Origin: a virus
IMG/VR virus record: IMGVR_UViG_3300032240_000979
Location: 1 to 64,000 of that record
DNA length: 64,000 bases
Strand: one strand, 5' to 3'
The notes under the pieces were generated by a model. The model made no database searches. It was not told the DNA's origin and saw only the letters and a program-made list of their open reading frames with translations. Each line of letters begins with the position of its first letter. Positions within the stretch are counted from its first letter, which is position 1. The position numbers and the translations under genes are program-made. Positions 14,852 through 23,090 of the stretch are shown here, piece by piece.

Positions 14852-15148
14852 TTATATTAATGAAGAAGCATGATATGTTATTGCTTTAACTTTTTTTAGT
14901 TCAAATGAGAATGGTTCTACAGGTTTAGAATCATCAAAACGTTTAATGAATTTTTGAGCTTTTTTGGGCAATTCATATCTATTCCACTTACCATCAAGAC
15001 AATGAACTATGTGAATTGAACCAATGTAGAAGAATCCATATCTTGTGTTATTTTTAACGGCACGCTTGAAAGCAAAAGCGATAGGACAGCAATAAAAACT
15101 TGATCGAACGCCTTTGTCAATATCTTTTTGTATTACTTCGATTTTCAT
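14852..15148 (-). CDS. Hypothetical protein
   Basis: The 98-residue protein begins MKIEVIQKDIDKGVRSSFYC, with CPIAFAFKRAV and then YGFFYIGSIHIVHCLDGKWN. This organisation (VTQEDIDKG, then CPVALAL) recurs in small phage proteins of unknown function. The start overlaps the upstream stop by four bases. No catalytic motif is clear. Confidence 0.6.
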   Translation of the reverse strand: MKIEVIQKDIDKGVRSSFYCCPIAFAFKRAVKNNTRYGFFYIGSIHIVHCLDGKWNRYELPKKAQKFIKRFDDSKPVEPFSFELKKVKAITYHASSLI

Positions 15149-15351
15149 TTTAAATTTCCGCCGTAATAGTCAAACACTTTTTCCATAGCGTCCAAAGTTA
15201 TAATGAGTTCGCCCAATTCGTGCTTTTGATAATACTCGGTTTTCTTTTTCTTTTTGAGGTTTGCAATGTCTTCACGAAGGTACGCGATGCTTTGTTTTAA
15301 AGAGGCTCGCGTAATACCGTCAGCTGTATCAGAATCAATTTCTACTTTCAT
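15145..15351 (-). CDS. Small helical protein
   Basis: The 68-residue protein is helical and Lys-rich (YLREDIANLKKKKKTEYYQK). It overlaps the next gene's ATG by four bases, which supports both as real genes. No family is recognised. Confidence 0.55.
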   Translation of the reverse strand: MKVEIDSDTADGITRASLKQSIAYLREDIANLKKKKKTEYYQKHELGELIITLDAMEKVFDYYGGNLK

Positions 15352-15363
15352 ATTGTTTTTATA

Positions 15364-15678
15364 TTATTGCGGTAAACTCATTTTTATGCCTAAAGCATCT
15401 GCACAAGAAAATTGATCACCTTTTTCAAAACTAAGCTGATTGAGTTTAAATGGTTTCAAGACTCTATCTCCGTTCCAATACAAAGGTTGAATTGAGATAT
15501 ATCCAAGTTTACCGAGTTTATTACGGAGCTTTGTAAATTCAGGATGATCTTTAGTTCCGTATGAGTCTCCTTTAACGATAATCCTTTTAAATAAATCGTG
15601 AAGCTCTATGTACTTGTTATCCTCTACTGAAGTAAAGTATTCTTTTTTAAGTCTAAATTGTTTAATTGGCTTCTTCAT
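15364..15678 (-). CDS. Hypothetical protein
   Basis: The 104-residue protein starts MKKPIKQFRLKKEYFTSVED. The ATG at 15678 is chosen because the longer frame from 15717 lies deep inside the upstream gene; the chosen start overlaps it by 17 bases. The protein is basic with an aromatic C-terminal half. Function is unknown. Confidence 0.5.
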   Translation of the reverse strand: MKKPIKQFRLKKEYFTSVEDNKYIELHDLFKRIIVKGDSYGTKDHPEFTKLRNKLGKLGYISIQPLYWNGDRVLKPFKLNQLSFEKGDQFSCADALGIKMSLPQ

Positions 15679-16270
15679 ATTTTGGAATCTCTGACCAAGG
15701 AACATAATTCTGCTCAAACAAAGCAGTCTTAGCGTGTTCTTTATTTAAAGTCTTTAACCATCCATTCCGAGTACCTCCTGTTGCGTGTAACTCGCCAGAC
15801 TGACCTGTTTCTTCGCAGGTTCTGCCTGAAGCAGTCTCCGCAAAGTGAACGATACCATTAATGTAGTCCGAATAACGATCAATAATCCTTTGAAGATCAG
15901 GATACTTTCCAGTTTGAATAAGAGACATGACTTCTTCACTATACTCTTCACGATAGTAAAAACGAAGCGTGCCGTATTTCTCTTTGACCAGAGTGGCGAT
16001 TATTTGTGGAGGCTCCACACTAAAGTAATAACCGTCTTCAGCTTGCCATTTGTATGGTTTGATGCCAAGACGTTTGCCATCTTCCTCATCTACTTGGACG
16101 CTTGTAGAGTAAGTATAGGTGAGAGCTTCGCACAGTACGTCGATAAGATTATACCATCCATCGCCCACTTCAAGCCCCCAACACATACAAGTTTCGGTCA
16201 TAGGTTTAGTGCGATCACCAAACATTTTAGGATATTTGTCAAAAATTTTTTGTTGTAATTCTGCTTTCAT
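15662..16270 (-). CDS. Conserved phage protein of unknown function
   Basis: The 202-residue protein begins with a short helix, then KPMTETCMCWGLEVGDGWYNLIDVLCEAL. This Cys-Trp-Gly motif recurs in phage proteins, often cropping up in early regions without a known role. Later parts include KEKYGTLRFYYR, a helix with DRYSDYI and TCEETGQSGELHATG, the last resembling a small Cys-containing knuckle. It is likely cytoplasmic. Confidence 0.65.
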   Translation of the reverse strand: MKAELQQKIFDKYPKMFGDRTKPMTETCMCWGLEVGDGWYNLIDVLCEALTYTYSTSVQVDEEDGKRLGIKPYKWQAEDGYYFSVEPPQIIATLVKEKYGTLRFYYREEYSEEVMSLIQTGKYPDLQRIIDRYSDYINGIVHFAETASGRTCEETGQSGELHATGGTRNGWLKTLNKEHAKTALFEQNYVPWSEIPKYEEAN

Positions 16271-16272
16271 AA

Positions 16273-16485
16273 TTATTCCTCAACTTTATCAAGAGCGCAT
16301 CTTGCTTCGGTACGAATCGCCTGTGCAAGCTCTTCTATGGTTTTATAACGACTATCGCCATGCTTCAACAGATTGCGAAGCATATTGTCAATTTCATATA
16401 ATGCGGCCCAAGCGTCATTAGCTTGAGCAGCGCGCATATACTCATAAGTCTCTTCTGGTAATTTATATTCTAGTGTTGCTTTCAT
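16273..16485 (-). CDS. Small conserved-type phage protein
   Basis: The 70-residue protein begins MKATLEYKLPEETYEYMRAA and has an AWAALYEIDNMLRNLLKHG helix. I recognise this pattern from many small phage proteins of unknown role. It ends two bases before the next gene and is probably co-translated with it. Confidence 0.65.
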   Translation of the reverse strand: MKATLEYKLPEETYEYMRAAQANDAWAALYEIDNMLRNLLKHGDSRYKTIEELAQAIRTEARCALDKVEE

Positions 16486-16499
16486 AAGTTAATTTATAA

Positions 16500-16898
16500 T
16501 TATTCAAAAGCGAATTTGTGAAATGATTCTGGTAAGATAACGTTAGCAGGAATTTCTTTTCCTTTAAATAAAGAGGCAATATCTTCAACGCTGTATCCAG
16601 CAAGACCGCAACCAATCTTAGTTACCAAGAACTCAAGTTGAGAAAAGCAGTTAGCTGTACCCAAAAACAAGTCGATTTGGTACTCAATATCAGTAAGTGC
16701 TAAAGTAATAATCTGATGATTTTTTGTTGGCAAAGCGTAAGATTGACCATAAAGACCAACACCTTTCCCCCAAACTGCGCCAAATTTCTTGTGAGCAAGA
16801 GCAGCGGCTCCAGCACCATGAATTCCAGCAAAGTTGCTACCAAACACGAAAATTTGGTGAGGCTCAAGAGAAGATATATTTTCGGGTGTGAATTTCAT
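16500..16898 (-). CDS. Macro-like (ADP-ribose-binding type) protein
   Basis: The 132-residue protein contains IFVFGSNFAGIHGAGAAALA and GAVWGKGVGLYGQSYALPTK, followed by VTKIGCGLAGYSVEDIASLF. These Gly-rich loops resemble macro domains that bind or hydrolyse ADP-ribose derivatives. Related phage proteins have at times been called tail proteins, which looks doubtful in this setting. It may reverse ADP-ribosylation or process NAD+ metabolites. A -35-like TTGACA lies at 16932-16937, but no convincing -10 follows. Confidence 0.65.
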   Translation of the reverse strand: MKFTPENISSLEPHQIFVFGSNFAGIHGAGAAALAHKKFGAVWGKGVGLYGQSYALPTKNHQIITLALTDIEYQIDLFLGTANCFSQLEFLVTKIGCGLAGYSVEDIASLFKGKEIPANVILPESFHKFAFE

Positions 16899-16981
16899 CT
16901 ACGAGTTAGAGAGAAGTGATTTTGGGCAATGTGTCAAGCATTTCTAGGATTTTTTTTGAAAAAAGTGTAAAATAAATTATA

Positions 16982-17233
16982 ATGCAACTAACCCCAATAA
17001 ACTCTATCGCATTTGGCCCGAATCTTAAAGATGCGGCATCAATGTATGCGAAAAACTCGCCAGTTGCCCTAGTTTCTCCACAAAGAATTGAGCATCATGG
17101 CATAGATCAAGAAAGACTCTACGATTTAAAAAAAGCTTTAATTAGAGCTATTGATACCGCAAATTTTGCAATGGCAATTTCTATTCTTGACGAAATCATC
17201 AAGATGCACAAGCAAGCTAATGTAACCAGTTAA
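16982..17233 (+). CDS. Isolated plus-strand small helical protein
   Basis: The 83-residue protein begins MQLTPINSIAFGPNLKDAA. From residue about 43 it forms two helices (ERLYDLKKALIRAIDTANFA, ISILDEIIKMHKQ). It lies alone on the plus strand, ending one base before the stop of the adenylate cyclase gene on the other strand. Composition looks coding, but no family is recognised. TATAAT directly precedes the ATG. Confidence 0.55.
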   Translation: MQLTPINSIAFGPNLKDAASMYAKNSPVALVSPQRIEHHGIDQERLYDLKKALIRAIDTANFAMAISILDEIIKMHKQANVTS

Positions 17234-19282
17234 TCACTTGCTAGTTGCGTGATAAACGCCGTCCCAATCTTTAGGTAAGTTTGTGGTTTTGAGTTCAAAG
17301 ATTCGGCTTTCCATCATCTCGTAATACTCAATCATCTTTAAATTTTCTATTTTTAATCTATTTAAATAGATTTCCGTTTCAGTCCAGTTCATTGCGTAGT
17401 AGAACTCCATCATCTTCTTGTGGTGAGAAACAATCTTATTTGCCTTTTCATCGTTCGCAATTACAGTGTAGATTTTCACACCTTCTTTCTTACCTTTGAC
17501 CGCGATGTTGTCTAGCTCTAGGAAATTGAATGAATTCTCGATGTCTTTTACGGTTTGTTCGCCAATGACGATTCCAACATGATAAGGTTTGCTTTGTCCT
17601 TCCAAGCGAGATGAGAGATTGACTGCATCTCCAAGGCAAGTATAGTCGAAACGATTTTCTGAACCCATGTTTCCAACTACAACGGAGCCAGAATTGACGC
17701 CAACGCCAATAGAAAGTTGCGGCAATTTTTCCAACGCGAGTTGTTTATTTAGCTCGTCGAGTTTCACGAACATCTCAACAGAGCACTCAATAGCTAATTC
17801 TTTGTGGCGCGCTACATCAACAGGTGCGTTCCAGAAAGCCATAACTGCATCGCCAATTAGTTTATCAACAGTTCCATCTTTGCTCATAACTAATTTCAGC
17901 ATAGGAGTCATGTAACGGTTTATCAGAGAAGTTAAACCTTGCGGATCAGTCTTGAAGTGCTCGCTGAGTGCAGTGAAGCCGCGAACGTCAGAGAAAAGGA
18001 TTGTCAAGTCTTTAGTTTCGCCGCCAAGTTTTAATAGTTCTGGATTAGATTGTAGTTTCTTGACCATTGCAGGAGCAAGATAGTGTTCAAACTGCTTTCT
18101 AATTTGTTGTTTCTGTTTAAATTCATTGATAAATCGCATGAACGCAGACACAGAGAAGCAGATGAAGAGAGCGGCAACTATCCAACTATAATCAAAGAGC
18201 AGTCCATTGCCAAAGGCTTTGACGCCATAAATGACTGGCGCAAGCATCAAACCGATGGATAATCCAGCGCAAACTAAGTAATTCAGCCAAATGAACGCGA
18301 CTATAACTAACAATGCAGCAAGAGTGCCATACAGAACCTCGTATAAATTAAATTCAGACGGTCTTTCGAGTCTTGAGTCATCTAGCAGCATTTGAGCGGC
18401 AAATAGCGGTATTTCGTAACCATTCTTGATATTAACCGATGTTGCGACAGTGTTGGAAAGACCTTCTGCTGTTGGCGCAATCATCACGATCTTGCCTTTA
18501 ACTGCTGACCAATCTTCTTTCGTGAATGAAAAAGAATCGAAGGTGTATTTGAAATTAAGCCAAACCCGCCCATTCTCATCAGTTTTAATTGTTTTAAATT
18601 TAGGAATACGAACAGCAGATACGCCAGCTTGATTAACTTTTGCTTGGTAACTTGGGTCATTTGAAGCTACGCGCAAAATTTCTAATGGCAGTGTTGGGTA
18701 AAACTCTTTGTTCATTTGAACGATCAACGGCAATCTTCTTACTACGCCATCAACTTCGGGCGCAGTTAAGAGCATACCAACGCCAGCCGCAACTTCACCA
18801 AGTTCTTTTGTCGGCCCAATCGCAGCAGAGTAATCAAATAGCCAATCATTGATGCCGCTGCCAACAACTGCTACGCCTCTTGGCACAGGCGAGCCTTTTC
18901 CTTTATTTGCCGCAGATTGACTAATGATTACAGGATATTTGCCAAAAGTTTCTTTTAGTGCGGCGTCTCCGTTGAATCGGTCATTCTCAGCAAAAATAAT
19001 TGGTAGCACAACAATTTCTGCACCGTTATCAAATGCTTTTGTTATTGCGTCAGCTAAGATTTGTCTTGGGAAAGGCCATTGACCATGCTTCTCAAGAGTC
19101 TTCTCATCTATCTCAACAACTACAACACTTTCGCTTTTTACTTTCTCTTGAGTGATTTGATAGTAGTCTAACGTTTTTAGCCTCGCAGTCTCAATGAAAA
19201 ATGGGTCTTTAACTCTTAAAGCTACTAGACAAATTAAAACTAACAGTGATGCTATTGCTGTATAGATTTTGTATTTCTTCAT
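17234..19282 (-). CDS. CHASE2-domain class III adenylate cyclase
   Basis: The 682-residue protein has an N-terminal membrane anchor (about 7-23), a periplasmic CHASE2 sensor (about 27-330, with VVVVEIDEKTLEKHGQWPFPR), about three membrane helices (about 335-410) and a cytoplasmic cyclase (about 425-605). The cyclase has both metal-binding Asp sites (LFSDVRGF and GDAVMAFW), the purine-contacting Lys before IGDAV, DYTCLGDAV with Thr at the second purine-selecting site, and the catalytic NLSSRLE with Asn and Arg. Lys/Thr is a known adenylate-cyclase combination, so cAMP is expected. About 80 helical residues follow. The ATG overlaps the fecR stop. It is the last gene of the curli-like operon. 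Confidence 0.9.
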   Translation of the reverse strand: MKKYKIYTAIASLLVLICLVALRVKDPFFIETARLKTLDYYQITQEKVKSESVVVVEIDEKTLEKHGQWPFPRQILADAITKAFDNGAEIVVLPIIFAENDRFNGDAALKETFGKYPVIISQSAANKGKGSPVPRGVAVVGSGINDWLFDYSAAIGPTKELGEVAAGVGMLLTAPEVDGVVRRLPLIVQMNKEFYPTLPLEILRVASNDPSYQAKVNQAGVSAVRIPKFKTIKTDENGRVWLNFKYTFDSFSFTKEDWSAVKGKIVMIAPTAEGLSNTVATSVNIKNGYEIPLFAAQMLLDDSRLERPSEFNLYEVLYGTLAALLVIVAFIWLNYLVCAGLSIGLMLAPVIYGVKAFGNGLLFDYSWIVAALFICFSVSAFMRFINEFKQKQQIRKQFEHYLAPAMVKKLQSNPELLKLGGETKDLTILFSDVRGFTALSEHFKTDPQGLTSLINRYMTPMLKLVMSKDGTVDKLIGDAVMAFWNAPVDVARHKELAIECSVEMFVKLDELNKQLALEKLPQLSIGVGVNSGSVVVGNMGSENRFDYTCLGDAVNLSSRLEGQSKPYHVGIVIGEQTVKDIENSFNFLELDNIAVKGKKEGVKIYTVIANDEKANKIVSHHKKMMEFYYAMNWTETEIYLNRLKIENLKMIEYYEMMESRIFELKTTNLPKDWDGVYHATSK

Positions 19283-20451
19283 CTCTGAGTAATGTAAACT
19301 TTACTTTTTTCACCGTAGTTTAAAACGTAAGCTTGACCATTAACAGTAACGGTAAAGTTAGCGTCGTATTTGGTGGTAAATTTGATTAGACCTTTATCAG
19401 TAGATAGAGACAATGAAGCGTATTTTCCGTCAGTAGTAAATCCGTTGTTAACAGTAGCTGTTGCTGATATTATATTATTTGTCTGAATTGGATTCATGAT
19501 TGAAGGCACTTCAACTTTAGGAGCTTCTTGAACTGTGGCAAAATTTGCAATAGTTGCAGGAACTTCGACTTTTGGAGCTTCTATTTTAGCGTCCAGTTTT
19601 ATTTGAACAACCTCCGCTACTTGTTTAGGCGGAGGCGGAGCATCTGTTGTTGTGCTTGCGGCTTCTGTTACCGATTCAGAAACAGTTTGTTGTGCTACTT
19701 GAGTTTTAGTATCGGCGGTTTTTTTATTTGATTTATCGTCTTTCTTGTCTTCGACTTTATCTTTTTCAGACAAAACTTTTTTTGTTTCTTTGCTATTCTT
19801 TGTGATAGATTTATTACTCTCTACCAGAAGACTATTATTAATCTTAGACTCATCATTTAAATCTAGAACAACTGGCGCTGTTGGATTAGAGAAAGCAGAC
19901 GAAATGAATGTTGCTTGGTAAGCCTGATTCAACACAACTGTACCACTAAAACTGCTAACTTCAATCGAGCCTACAACTGGCGGCAAACCAGTTAACGATG
20001 GAAGAGACGGCAAAAGAACAATTAAACTTTTACCGTCTTCTCCTACGCTCATAGAGAAATCAGTTCCTCTAACTGATACAACAGCAGTTGGAGTTTTGAT
20101 TTTTATATTTTCTCTATTATTCTTTGCTATTAGTCCAGAAGTATATCTGACTGTTCCTGATGCAGCTTTGATTGATAAAGAACCTTTGCCGCTAGATGGA
20201 TCATAAACAAACTCGTCGATTTTTAATTTAGAGAACTCTGTAATCTGGACTCTTGTATCGTCTTCAAAAGTAATGCCAACGCGAGATTGAAGTGTTTCGA
20301 TAGTATCGAACATCTCAACCCCAACGTTAGCTTTACCATCAATCTTGCTCTTATCTCTGGTAATTTGAGTTGGGCCAGTAGCCTCTACTATTTTACCAGA
20401 TGAACCAAAAAGAGATAAAGCCGTTAATAAAAATATAACGGCAAATCTCAT
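19279..20451 (-). CDS. FecR-domain protein
   Basis: The 390-residue protein has a signal peptide (about 1-17) and a FecR domain (about 25-160): TFEDDTRVQITEFSKLKIDE, then ASGTVRYTSG and TPTAVVSVRGTDFSM. A low-complexity Lys/Thr/Val/Pro linker (about 210-300) and a beta-rich C-terminus with VTVNGQAYVLNYG follow. FecR domains are periplasmic and often sit beside CHASE2-cyclases in bacteria, where a sensing role is assumed. The gene overlaps both the curlin-like gene and the cyclase, so co-translation is likely. It may respond to curlin export or to the cell surface. Confidence 0.85.
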   Translation of the reverse strand: MRFAVIFLLTALSLFGSSGKIVEATGPTQITRDKSKIDGKANVGVEMFDTIETLQSRVGITFEDDTRVQITEFSKLKIDEFVYDPSSGKGSLSIKAASGTVRYTSGLIAKNNRENIKIKTPTAVVSVRGTDFSMSVGEDGKSLIVLLPSLPSLTGLPPVVGSIEVSSFSGTVVLNQAYQATFISSAFSNPTAPVVLDLNDESKINNSLLVESNKSITKNSKETKKVLSEKDKVEDKKDDKSNKKTADTKTQVAQQTVSESVTEAASTTTDAPPPPKQVAEVVQIKLDAKIEAPKVEVPATIANFATVQEAPKVEVPSIMNPIQTNNIISATATVNNGFTTDGKYASLSLSTDKGLIKFTTKYDANFTVTVNGQAYVLNYGEKSKVYITQR

Positions 20452-21167
20452 TAAGGAATCGGAGGTAAACTAGCAGCAGTTGTGCTTTGCTGAATGGTAA
20501 CTGTATTGAAGCTGCCAGTCAAATTGTAGTTCAAAGTTTGCTTTTCTGAACCTGCTTGCTGGAAGTTCATTGTGTTTGAGCTTCCTAAAACAGTTACGAC
20601 TTGACTGTGACCACTGCCAGCAGCGTTACCGCCCGGATTACCTGCCTGAGTTGTAGTCAATGTGTTGTTGGAACCAGTGATGAGGTAGTCTAGTTTATTA
20701 TATTTGCCATCATCAATTCCAACTTTCATTGTGTTGCTGCTACCAGTTACGACAAATTTAACATTACCGTCAACAGTAGTGGCTTTATCGGTGCTATTTG
20801 GCGTAGCATCTTTGTTGAGCAAGAATGAATTTGAGTTGCCAGTAAAGGTTAAGTCAATATTGTTATTTGCTCCATTGGTAAACATCTTTAGGTTATTGCT
20901 ATTACCAGTAGTAATAGATTTGAGTGTCAGGTTGTTACCAATCATAGAAAAGTTAGCATCGTTGTTGTCTCCAACTTGTCTCATCTCAAAAGAGAGGTTG
21001 TCGGATGTTATTTCGCTGGGTGTGCCAGACGAACCAATTTTGTTAACGCTACCAGTTTGAACAATAGTTGTTGTACCAGTAGTGGTGATTTGGTTGATGT
21101 AGATTTGATTCTGCCCAAAGCAAAGGGAGAATAAAAATACATATAAGGCTAATAGTTTGATTTTCAT
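20451..21167 (-). CDS. Curlin-like amyloid repeat protein
   Basis: The 238-residue secreted protein has a signal peptide ending near CFG (residue 18), then Gly-x-x-Asn-centred repeats. Glycines at residues 66, 77, 88, 99 and 110 are exactly 11 apart (GDNN, GNNL, GNSN, GANN, GNSN), followed by GSSN, GSNN, GSSN and GSFN at 142, 165, 195 and 218 with about 22-30 residue spacing. Alternating polar and beta-prone residues and Gln near strand ends (QTG, QQAG, TIQQ) match curlin (CsgA/CsgB) repeats. It lies directly downstream of csgG with an ATGA overlap. One subunit gene is seen, so it may both nucleate and polymerise. Few charged residues. Confidence 0.82.
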   Translation of the reverse strand: MKIKLLALYVFLFSLCFGQNQIYINQITTTGTTTIVQTGSVNKIGSSGTPSEITSDNLSFEMRQVGDNNDANFSMIGNNLTLKSITTGNSNNLKMFTNGANNNIDLTFTGNSNSFLLNKDATPNSTDKATTVDGNVKFVVTGSSNTMKVGIDDGKYNKLDYLITGSNNTLTTTQAGNPGGNAAGSGHSQVVTVLGSSNTMNFQQAGSEKQTLNYNLTGSFNTVTIQQSTTAASLPPIP

Positions 21168-21958
21168 TGTTTTTGAGGGGTTTTGTATTTCCAGAATCCC
21201 GATTTCTCTCCTTGATCTACTATCTCTATTACTGCTTGTTCAATAGCACTTCTAACAGCTATTGTATTTGGTTCGTTGGCAGTTAATCCAAGTTCAGATT
21301 CCACAGGAGTTACACCGTGTTCGTAGAACTTGAATAGATTGCCTGAAACCGCGACACTAGAAATTGTTTTAGTTACAGCTACACTGAGTAATATCTCACC
21401 TGTTTGTACGCTAACAAAACGAAGTGATACTGTAACAACATCTTTACGATATTGAGAGTTTGCGGATATGCCAAGAACACTTGCACCAACTCCACCAGTA
21501 ATTATGTTAGTGTCATAGCCGATGATGCCGCCTTCTGCAATGATGCCAGCAAACAGCATAGGAGAGAGCTTTTCGGCGTCTCTACCTTGAAAGGTTTCTC
21601 TTGTTTGGTTGATTAGTTGCCGTTCTCTGATGATATTATCCAAACTGGTGCGCTCTAGCACCTGAAACCATTTGCCACTTCCAGCCACGCGTAAAGCGTC
21701 TATAAGCCAACTTTCCGCGCCTTGTGTGACTGCGGACGAAAAAGAGGCGTATGAATCTACAGTTTTGCGTTGACCAGTCTTATCGACGAAGGAATAGACC
21801 GCAATGCTGATTCTAGGACTCTCAGGAGGCGGTAGATTGCGTAACTGCTGTTCCAAAGGTGGAGCTTGCAGCTTAGGTTTTTCTAATATAACAGGTTTTT
21901 GCGGAAAAGATGAGCAACCTGCTAGTAAAAGAATGAAGAATGGAGTAAACCACTTCAT
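21164..21958 (-). CDS. csgG: CsgG-like curli secretion pore
   Basis: The 264-residue protein has a lipoprotein signal (ILLLAG then Cys-Ser-Ser) and the full CsgG body: ISIAVYSFVDKTGQRK, SSAVTQGAESWLIDAL, KWFQVLERTSLDNIIRERQ, IIAEGGIIGYDTNI, TGGVGASVLGISANSQY and SVQTGEILLSVAVTKTI. CsgG forms a nonameric outer-membrane channel that exports curlin. In the constriction loop, Phe (of E. coli Tyr51/Asn55/Phe56) is kept while Asn is Ser. A strong ribosome site (AGGAGGTGG, 21965-21973) precedes the ATG. csgF lies immediately upstream. Confidence 0.93.
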   Translation of the reverse strand: MKWFTPFFILLLAGCSSFPQKPVILEKPKLQAPPLEQQLRNLPPPESPRISIAVYSFVDKTGQRKTVDSYASFSSAVTQGAESWLIDALRVAGSGKWFQVLERTSLDNIIRERQLINQTRETFQGRDAEKLSPMLFAGIIAEGGIIGYDTNIITGGVGASVLGISANSQYRKDVVTVSLRFVSVQTGEILLSVAVTKTISSVAVSGNLFKFYEHGVTPVESELGLTANEPNTIAVRSAIEQAVIEIVDQGEKSGFWKYKTPQKQ

Positions 21959-21960
21959 CC

Positions 21961-22416
21961 TTAACCACCTCCTGGTTTGAGGACTCCAACAGGAAGCTGA
22001 ATTTGCGTAGAGCTACCTGTCGCTGGGTCGTTGATATAAAGCGTTACTAAATCGCCGTTCTTCTGCCAAGTAACGGTCGCGCCACCTTGTAAATTGATAA
22101 TACCAAACGTTTCGCCGTTTGAATTGAAAATCTGATCTGTAACTTGCGAGGCTAATTGAGAATAAATTCTTGCCTGTAAGTTATTTATGAATGTATTAAG
22201 CGGAGTATTTGTAGATTGAATCTTTTGTTGTTCAAGATCAGCTTTTAAGTTATCCTTAACAGCTTGCTTACGAGTTCTCGCTAAATTTTCTACGGTGAGA
22301 GCGTGTCCAGAAAAGTTAACTCCGTTGAAAAACGGAGACTTGAAGGCATGAACCATCTCGCTTCCATGCGAGCTGGAAATAAAAATAAATAAAATTAGAA
22401 AAAATGCCTTCTTCAC
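21961..22416 (-). CDS. csgF: CsgF-like pore adaptor
   Basis: The 151-residue protein has a signal peptide (about 1-18) and a CsgF-type mature start: VHAFKSPFFNGVNFSGHAL, matching the segment of CsgF that plugs into the CsgG channel. A helical neck (LNTFINNLQARIYSQLASQV) and a beta domain (GATVTWQKNGDLVTLYINDP, GSSTQIQLPV) follow. CsgF joins CsgG to the curlin nucleator at the cell surface. It is the first gene of the operon proper, 11 bases after an unknown gene and two bases before csgG. Confidence 0.85.
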   Translation of the reverse strand: MKKAFFLILFIFISSSHGSEMVHAFKSPFFNGVNFSGHALTVENLARTRKQAVKDNLKADLEQQKIQSTNTPLNTFINNLQARIYSQLASQVTDQIFNSNGETFGIINLQGGATVTWQKNGDLVTLYINDPATGSSTQIQLPVGVLKPGGG

Positions 22417-22427
22417 CTATCATACAA

Positions 22428-23090
22428 TTACACTTTTTTATCAGATTCTTTGAATTGATAGAAGTAATCGTCATTATCTAAAGCGACCCACTTGCCTTTA
22501 CCTTCGCAAGTGAACTCTTTATCAAAGACTTTCCAATTTGGCTTTTCTAATTTTTTAGCGATGAAAGCGCCGCCATCTTTCCAGACAACTCTATTATTTG
22601 GCTGAAAGAATAATTGATTACATTCTTTACCTGTTGAGTCTTGAAGACCCCAAATAAGATGGCCGCATTTGTGTCCTCCAGCCATTTCAGAATATCCAAA
22701 CGCAGCTTCGGGATTATCATGCCAATCTATCGTGAATAAGTATTTGCCTTTAATCCATTCGTGATTCTTCAACTGAATTTCAACAGCGGCGTTTTTATGA
22801 TACTCGTATCTTGTTACCGACAAACAATTTGAGTAACAATCCCAAAGTTGCAACCAATCTAAAGGATAATTAGAGTGTTCAGGATTGAGTGTTAAATAAT
22901 GAATCGGCACTCTGTCATGTCGAGAGCCATACTCTGTCATTATTTGAAACGTAAGACAGCGGCGAGTTAATGAGGTAACTCCGAAAACTTCACACGAAAT
23001 ATACTCTTTTTCAGCTTTAGTATGATTATAAAGAAAGTCGCTGCTTAAATAAGCATGAAAAACAGGAATATTAGCGTTTAAGTATGGCAT
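22428..23090 (-). CDS. Hypothetical protein upstream of the curli-like operon
   Basis: The 220-residue protein is aromatic-rich with 10 Cys, His-rich loops and beta-type segments (LDWLQLWDCYSNCLSVTRYEY, WVALDNDDYFYQF). It has no signal peptide. Its ATG overlaps the upstream stop by one base and csgF starts 11 bases later, so it is transcribed with the curli genes. No family is recognised. Confidence 0.55.
   Translation of the reverse strand: MPYLNANIPVFHAYLSSDFLYNHTKAEKEYISCEVFGVTSLTRRCLTFQIMTEYGSRHDRVPIHYLTLNPEHSNYPLDWLQLWDCYSNCLSVTRYEYHKNAAVEIQLKNHEWIKGKYLFTIDWHDNPEAAFGYSEMAGGHKCGHLIWGLQDSTGKECNQLFFQPNNRVVWKDGGAFIAKKLEKPNWKVFDKEFTCEGKGKWVALDNDDYFYQFKESDKKV

Noticed and set aside
16932-16937. 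TTGACA before the macro-like gene as a promoter
   Set aside because: No acceptable -10 box at the right distance; similar lone -35 boxes occur at several other gaps (for example about 1208 and 59740).
22320-22337. Hairpin CTCCGTT/AACGGAG
   Set aside because: It lies inside the csgF coding sequence with no T-run; likely chance.
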